DNA from: Chryseobacterium sp. SORGH_AS_0447
GTDB taxonomy: Bacteria > Bacteroidota > Bacteroidia > Flavobacteriales > Weeksellaceae
Assembly (NCBI RefSeq): GCF_030818695.1
Contig: NZ_JAUTAR010000001.1
Span: 682,001 to 746,000, forward strand
Direction: 5' to 3'
Length of the DNA stretch: 64,000 bases
Shown here: positions 27,697 through 38,340 of the stretch, one piece after another
Layout of the letters: each line of letters begins with the position of its first letter
Position numbering within the stretch: position 1 is the stretch's first letter
The notes under the pieces: model-generated
Database searches by the model: none
Told to the model about the DNA's origin: nothing
Seen by the model: the letters and a program-made list of their open reading frames with translations, nothing else
Translations under genes and position numbers: made by a program

Positions 27697-28019
27697 TGAG
27701 AAATCAACAGCAAACTCAGGGGATTATATCCATCATTGCATTGTTCTGCCTTGTGGTGGGATGGTTCAATCTTTTTTCTCCGGAAATCAATAATCTTTTA
27801 TCAAGAAGAGTTTTTTACATTCTTATCGGGATAAGCTTTTTCCTCCAGGCCCCTCTTTTGAAAAACAGGAATTTTGTCTATGGCATGTATGCGGCGGCGG
27901 CAGTATGTGTGCTTGGAGGCTTGCTGATTCCGGTAGGCTCAAGAGCGGAATCCCTGAAAACGCTCGGGGTTTTTGTGGGGCTTATTCTTACATTTGCCGG
28001 CAGGCCTATTTATCGTTAA
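27696..28019 (+). CDS. Small membrane protein of unknown function
   Basis: A 107-residue protein with three or four hydrophobic segments (IISIIALFCLVVGWFNLF, RVFYILIGISFFLQAPLL, VYGMYAAAAVCVLGGLLIPVG, LGVFVGLILTFAG) and no known motif. Its ATG overlaps the panB stop codon, and the pseudouridine synthase gene starts 6 bp after it, so it belongs to the same unit. The tight packing and intact frame make it a real gene; the role is unknown. Confidence 0.78.
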   Translation: MRNQQQTQGIISIIALFCLVVGWFNLFSPEINNLLSRRVFYILIGISFFLQAPLLKNRNFVYGMYAAAAVCVLGGLLIPVGSRAESLKTLGVFVGLILTFAGRPIYR

Positions 28020-28025
28020 TAGAGT

Positions 28026-28703
28026 ATGGAGGAGCAGATTGTATATGAAGACAACCACCTTCTGGTAGTTAATAAAAAAGTCGGGCAGCTTGTACAGGGC
28101 GACAAGACCGGCGATGAATCCTTACTGGAATCCATCAAGAATTTTATAAAAGCAAGAGATAACAAGCCGGGAAATGTTTTTCTGGGTCTTGTGCACCGGA
28201 TTGACCGGCCGACTTCAGGGCTGGTGATTTATGCCAAAACATCCAAAGCCTTATCACGCCTTACCCAAATGGTCAAAAACCGGGAAGTAAAAAAAACGTA
28301 CTGGGCAGTTGTGGCCAAAGAAATGATCCCTAAGACCCAAAGGCTGGTTCATTACTTAAAGAAAAACGAAAAGAATAATAAAGCCATTGTTTTCCCGAAA
28401 GCGACGGACGGCGCTAAAGAAGCGATTCTTACCTACAATGTGATCAAAGCCCTGGAGAATTACCTCCTGCTGGAAATTGATCTTGAAACGGGAAGGCATC
28501 ATCAGATCCGGGCCCAGTTATCCAAAACCGGAGTTCCTATCAAAGGGGATCTGAAATACGGTGCTCCACGTTCAAATCCCGATGGGGGAATCAACCTTCA
28601 CGCCCGGAAGCTGGAGTTTATCCATCCCGTAACCAAAGAAAACATAGAAATCACCGCGCCGGTTCCGCAAAATGATGCCGTCTGGAGAGCTTGTGAAGAT
28701 TAA
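28026..28703 (+). CDS. RluA family pseudouridine synthase
   Basis: Isomerises specific uridines in rRNA or tRNA to pseudouridine. The 225-residue single-domain protein has the RluA catalytic motif HRIDRPTSGLVIYAKT with the nucleophile Asp at about residue 60, KTYWAVV, and the later LLEIDLETGRHHQIRAQL segment. It lacks the N-terminal S4 RNA-binding domain that RluC and RluD have, so it belongs to the short RluA/TruC-like class; the target site cannot be told from sequence. It is the last gene of the panB unit. Confidence 0.92.
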   Translation: MEEQIVYEDNHLLVVNKKVGQLVQGDKTGDESLLESIKNFIKARDNKPGNVFLGLVHRIDRPTSGLVIYAKTSKALSRLTQMVKNREVKKTYWAVVAKEMIPKTQRLVHYLKKNEKNNKAIVFPKATDGAKEAILTYNVIKALENYLLLEIDLETGRHHQIRAQLSKTGVPIKGDLKYGAPRSNPDGGINLHARKLEFIHPVTKENIEITAPVPQNDAVWRACED

Positions 28704-28764
28704 TTTAAATTCAATACTACTCAATTTTGACGCTTAGATCCTTGGTAATAGCCTTAACAGGAAA

Positions 28765-28796
28765 AACTTCCAGCATCCAGCTTCTCTCTTCCAGCC
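28765..28796 (-). repeat. Dispersed 32-bp repeat, copy 1
   Basis: On the minus strand this matches the copy at 37088-37119 at 30 of 32 positions. The core reads AAGCTGGATGCTGGAAG. It lies in the 218-bp gap after the pseudouridine synthase, which otherwise shows only AT-rich sequence. Confidence 0.75.
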
Positions 28797-28921
28797 TATA
28801 GGTATAAAGTATTGGTTGTAAAACAATTCCGTATAAATACCTACTGAAAAGACGGGATTTTCCGGAGCAGGGCTTTGTTTTTTTTAATAATTTTACATGA
28901 GTAATTTTAAAAACAATAACC

Positions 28922-29518
28922 ATGCTTACACTCGGACAATTAAAGGAAGCCACCTGCTATAAATCGGATTACGCTTCCAAGTTTTTACCTTATGTCATCG
29001 AAACGTGCAACACATTTTCCATCAACACGCCTTCGAGAATGCTTAATTTCCTGGCGCAGGTCGGACACGAAAGCGGCGGGCTGTTTTATACTGAAGAACT
29101 GGCCAGCGGAAGTGCTTATGAAGGCAGAAAGGATCTGGGGAATACCCAAAAAGGCGACGGCGTAAAATTTAAAGGCCGCGGCCTCATCCAGATTACCGGA
29201 AGAGCCAATTACCAGGCTGTTTCCAAAGCATTGGGTACGGATTTCATTGCGAACCCAACCCTTTTAGGCGGAAAAAATGTTACCAAATGCAGCAACGCCC
29301 AGCTGGAAAACGCTGCAGAAAGTGCCGGATGGTTCTGGAACACCCGAAAGCTGAATGATCTGGCCGATCAGATCGATATTACCAAAAGTATTGATACCGG
29401 AAACAATCTTGTCGTTTTCAAGAAAATCACCAAAGCCATCAACGGAGGTTACAACGGATTGCCGGACCGGTTAAATCGGTATAAATCAGGGCTTCCCTAT
29501 TTTATTAACTTTAAATAA
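28922..29518 (+). CDS. Glycoside hydrolase family 19 protein (chitinase/lysozyme-like)
   Basis: A 198-residue single-domain GH19 enzyme. The catalytic acid Glu50 is in QVGHESGGLFYTEEL, and the family segment KFKGRGLIQITGRANYQAVSKAL follows, with WFWNTRKLNDLAD and INGGYNGLPDRLNRY towards the end. GH19 enzymes of this size cleave chitin or, more often in bacteria and phages, peptidoglycan. There is no signal peptide, which suits an endolysin or toxin-type muramidase more than a secreted chitinase. No phage genes are near. The next gene starts 6 bp later and encodes a small exported protein that might be a partner or immunity factor; this is speculative. Confidence 0.85.
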   Translation: MLTLGQLKEATCYKSDYASKFLPYVIETCNTFSINTPSRMLNFLAQVGHESGGLFYTEELASGSAYEGRKDLGNTQKGDGVKFKGRGLIQITGRANYQAVSKALGTDFIANPTLLGGKNVTKCSNAQLENAAESAGWFWNTRKLNDLADQIDITKSIDTGNNLVVFKKITKAINGGYNGLPDRLNRYKSGLPYFINFK

Positions 29519-29524
29519 GTGGTT

Positions 29525-29902
29525 ATGAAATACATAATAGTACTGATGGTATTTTTACTGTCAGCAAATGGATTTGCCCAAAAACCCGTTCTTCACGATC
29601 TGAAAGATCCCAGGATGCACGCTGGCTGCTATGTCGACGGAAAGAAAAATCCTGTTGCAAATTTGTCGGAAGATGGAGGAGCTCTGTTTAATTTTACCGG
29701 AAAAGATGAACTTTTCCCGGTAATTAAGGCGACTAAAGAATACCCAGAAGCCTTTGGGAATAAAACATATAAAATTTACATCAAAGAAACCCGGTCTACG
29801 AAAGTTGAAGATTCCTGTATTGAAGAAAAAGGATATTCTATAAAAATCGTGTATAAGAAAAAAGTGTATTTCTACACAAGAAAAGGAATGTGCGGCTGTT
29901 AG
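29525..29902 (+). CDS. Small exported protein of unknown function
   Basis: A 125-residue protein with a clean Sec signal (MKYIIVLMVFLLSANGFAQ). The mature part has four Cys residues (HAGCYVDGK, EDSCIEEKG, and the C-terminal GMCGC), probably forming disulfides. No family is recognised. The frame extends to GTG 29519, but ATG 29525 is directly before the signal. It lies immediately behind the GH19 gene, and an inhibitor or immunity role toward that lysozyme is possible but has no direct evidence. Confidence 0.65.
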   Translation: MKYIIVLMVFLLSANGFAQKPVLHDLKDPRMHAGCYVDGKKNPVANLSEDGGALFNFTGKDELFPVIKATKEYPEAFGNKTYKIYIKETRSTKVEDSCIEEKGYSIKIVYKKKVYFYTRKGMCGC

Positions 29903-29907
29903 TCATT

Positions 29908-29940
29908 AAGCTGGAAGAGGGAAGCCAGAGTCGGAATGTT
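29908..29940 (+). repeat. Dispersed repeat, degenerate copy 2
   Basis: Shares the block CTGGAAGAGGGAAGC with the 37088 copy and then diverges. It starts 6 bp after the stop codon of the small exported protein. Confidence 0.6.
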
Positions 29941-30067
29941 TTTTCTGTAAAGATTACAACTATTGATCATTAATATCAAATGATACTTCTGCTACTAAGT
30001 TGATGGATTCTTTATTTAAGTTTTGATTAACTGATAAATAGGTGAATAAATTTTGCTTTAAATTTAA

Positions 30068-30099
30068 AAAAAGATTATCTCAACAGAGGTAATCTTTTT
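30068..30099 (+). terminator. Rho-independent terminator-like hairpin
   Basis: A 14-bp stem with one wobble pair (AAAAAGATTATCTC / GAGGTAATCTTTTT) and a 4-nt loop, ending in a T run. It separates the GH19 unit from the thiamine operon. Confidence 0.75.
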
Positions 30100-30126
30100 A
30101 TTGGTCTGAATTTTACGGCATCAAAA

Positions 30127-30156
30127 AACTTCCAGCTCCCATCATCCGGCTTCCCA
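30127..30156 (-). repeat. Dispersed repeat, degenerate copy 3
   Basis: AACTTCCAGC at the left end and CCGGCTTCCCA at the right match the inverted form of the dispersed repeat. It lies just upstream of the thiamine operon promoter. Confidence 0.55.
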
Positions 30157-30179
30157 CGTTCTCTCATTCTTAAAAAAAA

Positions 30180-30210
30180 TTTGCCCGTTCAGAAAAAATG
30201 TCTACCTTCG
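30180..30210 (+). promoter_or_regulatory. Promoter of the thiamine operon
   Basis: TTTG (30180-30183), 19-bp spacer, TACCTTCG (30203-30210). Transcription would start at about 30215, just at the 5' end of the riboswitch, which supports the assignment. Confidence 0.65.
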
Positions 30211-30216
30211 TCCCAG

Positions 30217-30298
30217 ACTTTAGGGGTGTCTGTTGAAAAAACAGGCTGAGAATTACCCTTTGAACCTGATCCGGATCATACCGGCGTAGGGAAAAGTG
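30217..30298 (+). promoter_or_regulatory. TPP riboswitch (THI element) of the thiamine operon
   Basis: All conserved blocks of the TPP aptamer are present in order: GGGGTG (30223), CTGAGA (30246), ACCC (30254), GAACCTGATC (30262) and the 3' block GGATCATACC then GGCGTAGGGA. ACTTT at the 5' edge pairs with AAAGT at the 3' edge to form P1. The aptamer binds thiamine pyrophosphate and lowers expression of the genes downstream. Confidence 0.96.
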
Positions 30299-30300
30299 CA

Positions 30301-30333
30301 ATGACTTTGCCGTACATTCTATTGTACCGTCAT
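30301..30333 (+). promoter_or_regulatory. Hairpin after the TPP aptamer, possible expression platform
   Basis: ATGAC (30301) pairs with GTCAT (30329) and GTACA (30312) with TGTAC (30323), giving a two-step hairpin right after the aptamer. There is no T run, so it suggests control of translation or of a Rho site rather than simple termination. Confidence 0.45.
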
Positions 30334-30365
30334 GGGCATTCCTAAAGCAGATAAAAAATTTAGGA

Positions 30366-30573
30366 ATGGAACTCACAATTAACCACACCCGAAAAACTTT
30401 TGATGTACTTCCTGCCACGCTGGAAGCATTACTGGCTATGGAACTTCCCCAAAAGCGGAAAGGCATCGCTGTAGCCCTCAACAACGCGTATTATTCCGCA
30501 GCATTCCTGGGCGGAAACATTTCTCAATGATAAAGATTCAGTATTAATCATCACCGCTACTCAGGGCGGTTAA
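30366..30573 (+). pseudogene. thiS: thiS, sulfur-carrier protein, broken by a +1 frameshift
   Basis: ThiS carries the sulfur for the thiazole ring as a C-terminal thiocarboxylate. The reading frame starts MELTINHTRKTFDVLPATL and runs to VALNN (about residue 40), then hits a stop (…ISQ*) without the Gly-Gly tail. The next frame continues RIIPQHSWAETFLNDKDS and VLIITATQGG*, a perfect ThiS end. Removing one base at about 30486-30487 (AACAACGCGT) restores a 68-residue ThiS. The total length, 208 nt, is 3n+1, in agreement. Without the Gly-Gly end the product cannot be adenylated by ThiF. It is the first gene after the riboswitch. A sequencing error would produce the same picture. Confidence 0.85.
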
Positions 30574-30594
30574 TCCTCATAAAAACAAAATTGT

Positions 30595-32963
<2,369 letters not shown>

Positions 32964-32991
<28 letters not shown>

Positions 32992-33707
32992 CGGTTGCCG
33001 GTTTCGACCCAAGTGGCGGAGCCGGAATCCTGGCCGATATCAAAACTTTTGAACAGCTGAAAGTCCAGGGATTGGCGGTGTGTACGGCGATGACGATCCA
33101 GACCGGTTCCCAATGCCTGGGCCTGGAATGGCAGCCGTTGGATGAGATTGTATCAACAATGGAAGTGCTGATGAAAAGTTATCCTGTCCAGGCAGTAAAA
33201 ATTGGGGTGGTAAAAGACGCTGCATTTTTAAATGAGATCTTAAAAGTAACTACGATCAACGCTCCTCAGGCTAAAATAGTCTGGGATCCGGTGTTGAAAA
33301 GTACGTCTGAGTTTGCTTTTTTTGATTTGAATACGATTTCAAACGTAAAAAATATGTTAAACAGGTTTGATCTGATGACCCCCAATTATCATGAATATCA
33401 GGTTTTGCAAAAGAACGGACTGTTTGAAAACCCAGCGTCTTCATGCGCTGTGCTCATCAAAGGAGGACATCGGGAAGATTTTTTAGGAACAGATATTCTG
33501 GTCAATAACGGAGAAGAGATTTCCCTTCGGCCCGGCGATACGTCATCCGTCTATTATCCGAAACATGGTTCAGGCTGCGTGCTGTCATCTGCAGTGGCGG
33601 CGCATCTGGCGAAAGGAGAAGACCTTGAAACGGCCTGCCGAAAAGGAAAAGATTACATCGGGAAATTTTTAACGGGCACTCCCGGCTTACTTGGATTTCA
33701 TTCCTGA
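32964..33707 (+). CDS. thiD: Hydroxymethylpyrimidine kinase/phosphomethylpyrimidine kinase
   Basis: ThiD phosphorylates HMP and HMP phosphate to HMP diphosphate, the pyrimidine substrate of ThiE. The 247-residue ribokinase-fold protein begins MQEERPYIMTVAGFDPSGGAGILADIKTF, with the usual GGAG substrate loop, and has VWDPVLKSTS, LMTPNYHEYQVLQ and the C-terminal anion-hole motif HGSGCVLSSAVAAHLAKG, with the catalytic Cys. The start at 32964 overlaps the preceding gene; a later ATG at 32988 would cut into the first strand. Confidence 0.94.
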
Positions 33708-33755
33708 AATAAGCGGTTGAGAAATCAGGTGCCTCTTTACAGTAAAAATAAAAAA

Positions 33756-34397
33756 ATGGAAAAATTACAATACATATCCCAGGGCGTTACAAAAGCCGAA
33801 CAGGAATTAAATATTAAAAAGGCCTTGGACAACGGTGTACAATGGGTACAGGTCCGCTGGAAAAATGCTTCTCAGGAAGAGCTGACAATTCTCTGTGAAA
33901 AATCGATGAAACTCTGCTCAGAATACAATGCCTTGTGTATCATCAACGATCATGTTCAAGTAGCAAAGGATATAGATGCGGATGGCGTCCATCTCGGGCT
34001 GAAAGACACTGCTGTGGAAAAGGCCAGGCAGATTTTGGGCGAAAATAAAATCATCGGCGGTACGGCTAATACGTTTTCGGATGTACTTCAGAGAATGGCA
34101 GAGTCCTGCGATTATATCGGTTTGGGGCCTTTACGTTTTACTTCAACCAAAGAACAGTTGAGCCCGATCCTGGGCTTCGAAGGCTATGAAGAAATTATTC
34201 GGGACCTTCGGGAAAAATCCATAGAAATTCCCAAAATATTTGCTATCGGCGGTGTTCTTTTAGAAGATACCGAACGGTTACAGCAGACCGGAATTTACGG
34301 AGTAGCGGTTTCGGGACTGATTACTTCCCTGCCATCCCTCGTCAGTGCATTCAGGACTGCACTGTACCAGGATTCCATGACTTTACAAAACAGATAA
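33756..34397 (+). CDS. thiE: Thiamine phosphate synthase
   Basis: ThiE joins HMP diphosphate and thiazole phosphate to thiamine phosphate. ATG 33756 (MEKLQYISQGVTKAEQELN) is preferred to a TTG at 33717, giving 213 residues. Characteristic segments are GVQWVQVRWKNASQEEL, CIINDHVQVAKDIDADGVHLGLKD, IGLGPLRFTSTKEQLSPILGF and FAIGGVLLEDTERL. The NDHVQVA-DADGVHLG part contains the substrate-binding residues that the upstream TenI-like copy lacks. It lies between thiD and thiG. Confidence 0.93.
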   Translation: MEKLQYISQGVTKAEQELNIKKALDNGVQWVQVRWKNASQEELTILCEKSMKLCSEYNALCIINDHVQVAKDIDADGVHLGLKDTAVEKARQILGENKIIGGTANTFSDVLQRMAESCDYIGLGPLRFTSTKEQLSPILGFEGYEEIIRDLREKSIEIPKIFAIGGVLLEDTERLQQTGIYGVAVSGLITSLPSLVSAFRTALYQDSMTLQNR

Positions 34398-34406
34398 AAT
34401 TTACCT

Positions 34407-35183
34407 ATGAATAATCAGAATTTAATAATTGCCGGCCGGACTTTTGAATCGAGACTGTTTCTGGGAACGGGAAAATTCGGAAACCTTTCGGAAATGACGG
34501 ATTCCATCATTGCTTCAGGGAGTGAAATGGTAACGATGGCTTTAAAAAGGATCGACTCCCAATCTCCGGAAGATGATCTTCTGAATGCCCTGAAACCGGC
34601 CGGAACCCATCTTTTACCGAATACGTCAGGCGCAAGAACAGCGAAAGAAGCGGTATTGGCCGCCCAGCTGGCAAGGGAAGCCCTGGAAACCAACTGGGTA
34701 AAACTGGAAATCCACCCTGATCCGAAATACCTGCTGCCGGACCCGATTGAGACCTTATATGCAACGGAAGAACTGGCCAAATTAGGATTCATTGTTATGC
34801 CTTACATTCATGCCGATCCGGTTTTGTGCAAACGTTTGGAAGATGTAGGTACAGCGGTCGTTATGCCCTTGGGAGCGCCGATCGGAACCAATAAAGGCCT
34901 GAAAACCCTGGATTTTTTAGAAATTATCATCAGCCAGAGCAATGTTCCCGTAGTGGTAGATGCCGGAATCGGGGCTCCGTCCGACGCAGCGAAAGCAATG
35001 GAAATGGGTGCTGATGCGGTACTGGTAAATACAGCGATTGCCGTGGCCGGAGATCCTGTGCGAATGGCCCTGGCTTTTAAGGAAGGCGTTATTGCCGGCA
35101 GAAAAGCCTATGAAGCGGGATTGGGAGCGGTTTCAAAACATGCGGAAGCATCAAGTCCGCTGACTTCTTTTTTGTTTGATTAA
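34407..35183 (+). CDS. thiG: Thiazole synthase
   Basis: ThiG condenses deoxyxylulose phosphate, dehydroglycine and the ThiS sulfur into thiazole phosphate. The 258 residues form a TIM barrel with [49 protein letters not shown] and [26 protein letters not shown] (split by family motifs). The Schiff-base Lys is in WVKLEIHPD. It works with ThiH and ThiS; thiS is frameshifted here, which would idle this enzyme. Confidence 0.96.
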   Translation: MNNQNLIIAGRTFESRLFLGTGKFGNLSEMTDSIIASGSEMVTMALKRIDSQSPEDDLLNALKPAGTHLLPNTSGARTAKEAVLAAQLAREALETNWVKLEIHPDPKYLLPDPIETLYATEELAKLGFIVMPYIHADPVLCKRLEDVGTAVVMPLGAPIGTNKGLKTLDFLEIIISQSNVPVVVDAGIGAPSDAAKAMEMGADAVLVNTAIAVAGDPVRMALAFKEGVIAGRKAYEAGLGAVSKHAEASSPLTSFLFD

Positions 35184-35193
35184 ATCATGAAGC

Positions 35194-36312
35194 ATGAAAA
35201 GTTTTACAACTGTTTTTGAACAGTACCGGTGGGATGAAATCAAATCAAGGCTGGAGAAAGTAACACAGTCTGATGTTGAAAAAAGCCTTCAGAAAAGCAA
35301 CCGGACCCTTGATGATTTTCTGAACCTTATTTCGCCGGTAGCTGCCGGAAAACTGGAAACTATGGCGCGAATGGCACAGCATCTTACCCGGAAACGTTTC
35401 GGGAAAACGATCCAGCTGTATGCGCCGCTGTACCTCAGCAACGAATGCCAGAATATCTGTACTTACTGCGGGTTCAGCCTGGATAATTCCATTAAACGGA
35501 AAACCCTGTCAGATACGGAACTGATGATTGAAGCCTCGGTTTTGAAATCGATGGGCGTGAATCATGTACTGCTCGTAAGCGGAGAAGCCAATAGGACGGT
35601 TGGAATTAACTATTTTCTGAATGCCATCAAATTATTAAAGCCGCACTTCGCTAATATTTCCATCGAAGTTCAGCCGTTGTCGGAAGGAGAATACAGCCAG
35701 CTTCATAACGCGGGAGTGCATGCCGTTCTGGTTTACCAGGAAACGTACCATCAGGAAGTATACAAAGAATACCATCCGAAAGGGAAAAAGTCAAACTTTG
35801 GTTTCCGCCTGGAAACCCCTGACCGGATCGGAAAGGCCGGAATCCATAAAATGGGGCTCGGCGTTCTGCTTGGATTGGAGGACTGGAGGGTTGACAGCTT
35901 TTTCAACGCGCTTCATATCGATTATCTTCAGAAACAGTACTGGAAATCTAAGTTTTCCGTATCATTTCCAAGGCTGCGGCCTGCGGAAGGAATCATCGAG
36001 CCTAATTTTATCATGTCCGACAGAGATCTGCTGCAATTGATCTGTGCCTACCGCATCTGGAATGAAGATCTTGAAATTTCCATTTCTACCAGGGAAAACG
36101 AAACCTTTAGAAATCATATTGTTTCATTAGGAGCCACAGCAATGAGTGCTGCTTCAAAAACCAATCCCGGCGGATATGCCGTTGATAAAGAATCGCTGGA
36201 ACAGTTTGAAACCAGTGATGAAAGAAGTATGGAAGAAATAAAAAACGTGATCAGGAAGGCAGGCTACGATCCTGTCATGAAAGACTGGGATGCTGCTTAC
36301 AGTGGAATTTAG
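35194..36312 (+). CDS. thiH: Tyrosine lyase ThiH
   Basis: A radical-SAM enzyme that cleaves tyrosine to dehydroglycine for thiazole synthesis. The 372-residue protein has the cluster motif CQNICTYCGFSLDN (Cx3Cx2C) near residue 85, LLVSGEANRTVG, and the C-terminal segment characteristic of ThiH/BioB-TRAP enzymes. It starts 10 bp after thiG. This is the anaerobic-type route; the aerobic alternative ThiO is not in the window. Confidence 0.95.
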   Translation: MKSFTTVFEQYRWDEIKSRLEKVTQSDVEKSLQKSNRTLDDFLNLISPVAAGKLETMARMAQHLTRKRFGKTIQLYAPLYLSNECQNICTYCGFSLDNSIKRKTLSDTELMIEASVLKSMGVNHVLLVSGEANRTVGINYFLNAIKLLKPHFANISIEVQPLSEGEYSQLHNAGVHAVLVYQETYHQEVYKEYHPKGKKSNFGFRLETPDRIGKAGIHKMGLGVLLGLEDWRVDSFFNALHIDYLQKQYWKSKFSVSFPRLRPAEGIIEPNFIMSDRDLLQLICAYRIWNEDLEISISTRENETFRNHIVSLGATAMSAASKTNPGGYAVDKESLEQFETSDERSMEEIKNVIRKAGYDPVMKDWDAAYSGI

Positions 36313-36360
36313 CTACTCTTTAAAAAAATTATTAGCATTCTTTACGCTTTTACAATAGCT

Positions 36361-37074
36361 ATGACGAAAAAGGGAAATCAATTTGAACGCTACAGCCGTC
36401 AGATTTTCATCGAGGAAATCGGGCTGGAAGGCCAGCGGAAAATCATGAATGCTAAAGTCCTGGTTATCGGAGCAGGTGGTTTGGGCAGTCCGGTCATCCA
36501 GTATCTGTCGGCGGCAGGTGTCGGTACAATAGGCGTGGTGGATTTTGATGAGGTGGAACTGCATAATTTGAACCGGCAGGTCATCCATAATGAACATTCA
36601 GTCGGCATTTCCAAAGTGGAAAGTGCGGGAGAATTCGTTAAAAACCTTAATCATCAGGTCAGTTTTATTAAGCATCATGTAAAAATAGATACTTCAAATG
36701 CAGAAGAGCTGATTTCAGACTATGGTATTATGGTTGACGGCTCCGATAATTTTACAACGCGATATCTGGTAAATGACACTTGTGTAAAATTGGAAAAACC
36801 TTTGGTCTACGGAAGCATTCTCGGGTTTTCCGGCCAGGTTGCGGTTTTTAATATTCACGGAAGTAAAAACCTCAGGGATATTTTCCCGGAACCGCCTTCA
36901 GATGAAAATCTTCCTGACTGTGACAGCCTGGGGGTACTGGGTGCTTTGCCGGGAATCGTGGGAAGCATGATGGCCAATGTAGCATTAAATATCATCACGG
37001 ATCTGCCTGTGCCTGTAAACAAACTGACTTTGATTGATACATTCAACTGGAATTTTCAGACGATTGATTTTTAG
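36361..37074 (+). CDS. thiF: ThiF/MoeB/HesA-family adenylyltransferase
   Basis: Activates the C-terminus of ThiS with ATP. The 237-residue E1-like protein starts with RYSRQIFIEEIGLEGQ, then the nucleotide loop GAGGLGSPVIQYLSAAGVG, DFDEVELHNLNRQVIHNE and VDGSDNFTTRYLVNDTC, and the catalytic-Cys region PDCDSLGVLGALPGIVGSM. The paired C-terminal CxxC zinc cysteines seen in many family members are missing from this chain. As the last gene of the thi operon, 48 bp after thiH, ThiS is its likely substrate. Confidence 0.92.
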   Translation: MTKKGNQFERYSRQIFIEEIGLEGQRKIMNAKVLVIGAGGLGSPVIQYLSAAGVGTIGVVDFDEVELHNLNRQVIHNEHSVGISKVESAGEFVKNLNHQVSFIKHHVKIDTSNAEELISDYGIMVDGSDNFTTRYLVNDTCVKLEKPLVYGSILGFSGQVAVFNIHGSKNLRDIFPEPPSDENLPDCDSLGVLGALPGIVGSMMANVALNIITDLPVPVNKLTLIDTFNWNFQTIDF

Positions 37075-37087
37075 ATAGAATATAAGA

Positions 37088-37119
37088 GGCTGGAAGAGGG
37101 AAGCTGGATGCTGGAGGTT
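37088..37119 (+). repeat. Dispersed 32-bp repeat, copy 4
   Basis: Matches the inverted copy at 28765-28796 at 30 of 32 positions. It lies 14 bp after the thiF stop codon. A further degenerate piece (TTGGAAGGCGGAGACTGGAG) lies near 37368. Confidence 0.75.
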
Positions 37120-37185
37120 CTGTTTATCAGACCAAGGACTCTGGTTCCAGATTTACTTGTAATTCTATTCTTATTCGATTTTTTA

Positions 37186-37344
37186 ACGCAAAGTTTACTT
37201 TTCCTAATGCTAAGATGAGAAGGCAAAGAAAGATCAGCGAGCTGATCTGATGAAGCGCGCGCATAATCTATCCGCTTTATCAGCGGCTTTGCCGCTTCGC
37301 TTTGCTCACTTTATAAATAATAAGAACAATTATCAGCTTTGCGT
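37186..37344. repeat. 159-bp intergenic element with inverted ends (MITE-like candidate)
   Basis: The stretch 37075-37478 has no gene. Inside it, ACGCAAAG (37186) and CTTTGCGT (37337) are perfect inverted ends of a 159-bp segment. The interior has a perfect palindrome AGATCAGC-GA-GCTGATCT (37231-37248) and a GC-rich hairpin AGCGGC/GCCGCT near 37295. No target-site duplication is evident, and there is no coding frame. Confidence 0.5.
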
Positions 37345-37478
37345 CAATTTTATTCGATTAAAATGTTGGAAGGCGGAGACTGGAGCTTTTGCCAGGTAAT
37401 TACAACTAAACGGCTTAATTAACAAACCTTATTTTTTTGGCTTGCTCCAGAGGAGCAATATCTGTGTAGCAGATTTCC

Positions 37479-38177
37479 TTATCCGTTAAGGCCGGCAACC
37501 AGGTTAATAGTTAGTGCCACAACAAAAGTATTCATGAAAAACGCAAGCAGCCCGTGGAGCATGGTTATTTTTCTTAAATTCCTGGAAGTAATGCTGACGT
37601 CGGAAACCTGAAAGGTACAGCCCATGCAGAAAGAATAATATGCAAAATCCATATAATCGGGATGGTAGACTTCGTTTTCGTCTTCGGTCGGAAATTTAAG
37701 GCCGCCGATTTCCTCTTTTTTGCCGGAAGTATCTTCATCATAATATTCCCGGGCATAGTGAAAGATATATTGAGTCTGTACCATAATCCAGGAAAGAATC
37801 ATCGCGCCAAGAACAGCCGGGAGGAAGTAGATTTCTTTCTGCACGCCTTTGTCTTTGGAGGTGACCAGGAAAAATATGGCAAACATACTCGCAAAGCAGG
37901 CAACGATAATGGTCGTAAAAACAAAAACGGCATTGCCGTCATCGTCCCTTGCTTTTTTACGGATGTCGTCCACTTTCCGGTGCAGAATCACCTGCCAGTC
38001 CAAGAAAAGAAAAACGAGGGAAAAGGCCAGCCAGCAAAAAATAAGAATGATCAACGGTTTCAGATCCAGCCTGAAAATCAAAAAGAAAACCAACGTTGCA
38101 GCCAGCAGGCTGATGATGCCCCTCTTCACCGGATTAAGTTTTAAGAAAAAGCTTTCTTGTGTTTTCATTTTTGCCAT
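37479..38177 (-). CDS. DUF1345 family membrane protein
   Basis: A 232-residue membrane protein with about six helices. The C-terminal half has the DUF1345 signature YMDFAYYSFCMGCTFQVSDVSIT followed by LRKITMLHGLLAFFMNTFVVAL, which resembles the pore part of some channel proteins. Biochemical function is unknown. ATG 38177 or 38168 are both possible starts. It is a single-gene unit on the minus strand, convergent with the thi operon. Confidence 0.85.
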   Translation of the reverse strand: MAKMKTQESFFLKLNPVKRGIISLLAATLVFFLIFRLDLKPLIILIFCWLAFSLVFLFLDWQVILHRKVDDIRKKARDDDGNAVFVFTTIIVACFASMFAIFFLVTSKDKGVQKEIYFLPAVLGAMILSWIMVQTQYIFHYAREYYDEDTSGKKEEIGGLKFPTEDENEVYHPDYMDFAYYSFCMGCTFQVSDVSITSRNLRKITMLHGLLAFFMNTFVVALTINLVAGLNG

Positions 38178-38283
38178 GCTGAATTTTCTTTAAAAATAGA
38201 GAAAAATGTTTTTTCTCAGGTACGCTAAAAGTGAAATTAAGTTTTTTTAATGACGGAAATAGGATGATCCTGAGTGATACAAT

Positions 38284-38314
38284 AAACCCCTTTAATTATA
38301 TACATTAAAAGGGT
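38284..38314 (-). terminator. Weak hairpin after the outer-membrane protein gene
   Basis: AACCCCTTTAAT / ATTAAAAGGGTT pair with one mismatch, 27 bp beyond the stop codon of the minus-strand gene at 38341. The T run is short, so termination is uncertain. Confidence 0.4.
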
Positions 38315-38340
38315 TCCATTATTTATCTGTTCAAACCGGA

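Noticed and set aside
28717..28953. Minus-strand ORF of 78 codons
   Set aside because: It covers the dispersed repeat and the start of the GH19 gene, and its protein shows no motif.
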